Origin: an uncultured Eubacteriales bacterium
GTDB lineage: Bacteria > Bacillota > Clostridia > Oscillospirales > CAG-382
Direction of reading: 5' to 3'
Length of the DNA stretch: 5,889 nt
Assembly (NCBI GenBank): GCA_934444485.1
Contig: CAKSCN010000149.1
Coordinates: 1 to 5,889, forward strand
This document shows positions 4,215-5,889 of this stretch, one piece after another. Made by a program: the position numbers and the translations under genes. Each line of letters starts with the position of its first letter. Positions within the stretch are counted from its first letter, which is position 1. A model generated the notes under the pieces. The model saw nothing but the letters and a program-made list of their open reading frames with translations, was not told the origin of the DNA and did not search any database.

Positions 4215-5889
4215 ATGAAAATCAAACGGCTGTTATCCTTTGCTCTCGCCTCGCTTATGATCGTCGGCGCAGCATTCACAACGGGGTGTCAGAAAACAGA
4301 AGAAGAGGTTGACGAGGACACAAGCTCGAAAAAGACCGTAACCCTCAATATGTTCATCATAACCGAAGAGGGCACGACAGAAGAGGCGGCGAAAGACGTT
4401 CAGCTTGCGATAAACGAAATTACGCTGTCCAAGTATAAGACAAAGATCAAGATTAACTACCTCACCGAGGACGAGTATTGGGATGCGGTCGATAAAGCGG
4501 AAGCCGAGACGATAGCTTTCCAGAACTCCCCCAAGGCGGCTGAACTTATCGCAGAGTCCGAAGCAGAGGAAAAGGCGGACAAGGCAAAGGCAAACTCCGA
4601 CGGTGAGGACGGCAAGACCTCCGACAAGAAAACCGATGGCGAGGAGCTTACCGACGAGGAGGAAATGGCGAACCTCGATATGGAGTACGACGCACTTCAC
4701 GAGCAGGGCGACATTCTTCTCGAGAATCCGCAGATCGATATCGTTCTCGTAAACAGCTACGACAAGTACATCGAGCTTATCGACGACGGAAGACTCGCTC
4801 CTCTCGACACGTATCTCTCTCTCGACAGCAAGATACTTTCGTCCTACATCTACCCGGCATTCCTCGAAGCCGCAAAGATAAACGGCGCAACCTACGGTAT
4901 TCCCGTAAACGGTCCTATCGGTTCGGTTGAGTACATAATCTTCAATAAAGAGCTTCTCGACAAGTACGGCTACAAAGCTGAGGATATGACCACCCTCGAG
5001 GCTCTCGAGCCTTACCTCAACACCATAAAGGCAAACGAACCCGGCGTAATTCCGCTCGGCGGCGCAGGTATGCACCTCGGTTACGACGCATACGGCTCCG
5101 AGTACGGCACAACGGGTATCCCGGCGTCCGACGGAATCATTTCCGAAGAGATTATTTCCGTTTACGACCAGCCCGACGTTAAGGCTCATTATCAGAAGAT
5201 AAACGAGTACCAGAAGAGAGGTCTTCTCGTTTCCGACGACGCTGCAAAAGAGGGTAAAACCGTTGCCGTCGATTTCAGAAAGGGCAACACCGCAAGCATC
5301 GCAAAGTGGGAAGAAGAGGACGGCTGTGAGTACGATTACGTAACTTACAGAGCGCCTGCCGCAAACAACGACGACCTTCTCGGTTCCGTGTTCGCAATAA
5401 GCGCATACTCCCTCAACAAAGAGCGTGCGATGGAAATGATAAAGCTCTTCAACATCAACTCCCGGCTTGCAAACCTTCTCCAGTGGGGTATTGAGGGTAC
5501 GAACTATGAGCTCAACTCCGAAAAGGGCGGCATAGACCTTCTCAGAACCGATTATCAGATGAATACCAAGTACACAGGCAACCGTTACATAAAGTACAGA
5601 CTTTCCTCCGAACCCGATATGCTCGAGGCATGGAAGGCACAGAACCTCGGAGTGAAGCTCAGCGCATTCTACGGCTACTCCTTCAACTTCCCGGCAACCG
5701 TCGAGGGAGACACCAAGGACGCATATGCGCAGAATGTCATCACAAGCTCCGGCAAGATAGCAGAGGAAAACCTTGCAACGCTCCTCACCGGCGAAGGCAA
5801 CTTCGATACGCAGTGGTCGGCGTTCATGAGAAAGATAAACAGCGCATACAGAGGACGTGTTTACGACGTTCAGCTCGAGACCAAGCTCA
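4215..5889 (+). CDS. lipoprotein solute-binding protein of a carbohydrate ABC transporter (3' end cut)
   Basis: An open frame of 558 codons runs off the window without a stop. The N-terminus is a lipoprotein signal: MKIKR, a hydrophobic stretch to residue 21, then TTGC with C25 as the lipidated cysteine. The mature protein is a family 1-type extracellular solute-binding protein, anchored outside the membrane, that would capture a sugar or oligosaccharide for an ABC importer. Supporting motifs are TLNMFIITEEGTTEEA (about 43-58), DIVLVNSYDKYIELIDDGRLAPLDTYL (about 175-201), GIPVNGP, IIFNKELLDKYGY (to 253), FRKGNTASIAKW, and NLLQWGIEGTNYEL (about 420-433), which is reminiscent of the LplA-like (DUF3502-type) group. 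Residues about 105-160 form a very acidic, lysine-rich low-complexity segment. GGGAGG (4199-4204) precedes the ATG by ten bases, and a strong promoter lies at 4141. By comparison with relatives, probably only some tens of residues are missing. The ligand is unknown; the neighbouring epimerase pair hints at a carbohydrate. Confidence 0.88.
   Translation, partial: MKIKRLLSFALASLMIVGAAFTTGCQKTEEEVDEDTSSKKTVTLNMFIITEEGTTEEAAKDVQLAINEITLSKYKTKIKINYLTEDEYWDAVDKAEAETIAFQNSPKAAELIAESEAEEKADKAKANSDGEDGKTSDKKTDGEELTDEEEMANLDMEYDALHEQGDILLENPQIDIVLVNSYDKYIELIDDGRLAPLDTYLSLDSKILSSYIYPAFLEAAKINGATYGIPVNGPIGSVEYIIFNKELLDKYGYKAEDMTTLEALEPYLNTIKANEPGVIPLGGAGMHLGYDAYGSEYGTTGIPASDGIISEEIISVYDQPDVKAHYQKINEYQKRGLLVSDDAAKEGKTVAVDFRKGNTASIAKWEEEDGCEYDYVTYRAPAANNDDLLGSVFAISAYSLNKERAMEMIKLFNINSRLANLLQWGIEGTNYELNSEKGGIDLLRTDYQMNTKYTGNRYIKYRLSSEPDMLEAWKAQNLGVKLSAFYGYSFNFPATVEGDTKDAYAQNVITSSGKIAEENLATLLTGEGNFDTQWSAFMRKINSAYRGRVYDVQLETKL

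Noticed and set aside
4233..5189. 318-residue open frame on the minus strand
   Set aside because: It lies antisense to the solute-binding protein gene, which has a lipoprotein signal, ribosome binding site and promoter; the minus frame has none.

Overview
The window is about 5.9 kb of bacterial DNA. It most likely comes from a gut-type Clostridia (Oscillospiraceae/Ruminococcaceae-like) genome. The reasons are the moderate GC, strong GGAGG-type ribosome binding sites, TTGACA/TATAAT-type promoters, a lipoprotein solute-binding protein of a style common in those bacteria, and intergenic DNA full of short hairpin repeats that I recall from such genomes. No 16S or other marker gene is present, so the taxonomy is an inference.

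Layout, all genes on the + strand: (1) 1-328 is non-coding and holds one copy of a dispersed repeat followed by a promoter. (2) 329-1496 is a two-gene unit: a stand-alone LUD-domain (LutC/YkgG-like) protein, then a TrmL-type SPOUT tRNA 2'-O-methyltransferase starting at TTG. (3) 1497-2423 is a 930-base stretch without a convincing gene. It holds a perfect hairpin, a 52-base direct repeat pair, a degenerate hairpin-rich repeat, the second copy of the dispersed repeat, and a 62-base tandem duplication built from heptamers. (4) 2424-4058 carries two adjacent paralogous TIM-barrel sugar isomerase/epimerase-like proteins. (5) 4059-4214 is an intergenic region with an excellent sigma-A promoter. (6) 4215 to the window end is a lipoprotein solute-binding protein of a carbohydrate-type ABC transporter, cut off shortly before its expected C-terminus.

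How the parts may work together: the epimerase pair next to a sugar-type binding protein suggests a carbohydrate uptake and conversion locus, with permease genes expected beyond the window. The substrate cannot be read from the sequence. The LUD protein and TrmL look like an unrelated housekeeping pair that share a transcript.

I see no clearly new multi-gene system. The points most worth a second look are: the loss of a canonical metal-ligand aspartate in the second epimerase paralog; the long direct repeats that bracket the LUD-trmL unit, each just upstream of a gene and each with a hairpin of different sequence at the same place; and the five same-strand copies of GCGAAGC, a known ultra-stable mini-hairpin sequence, all found in non-coding DNA.
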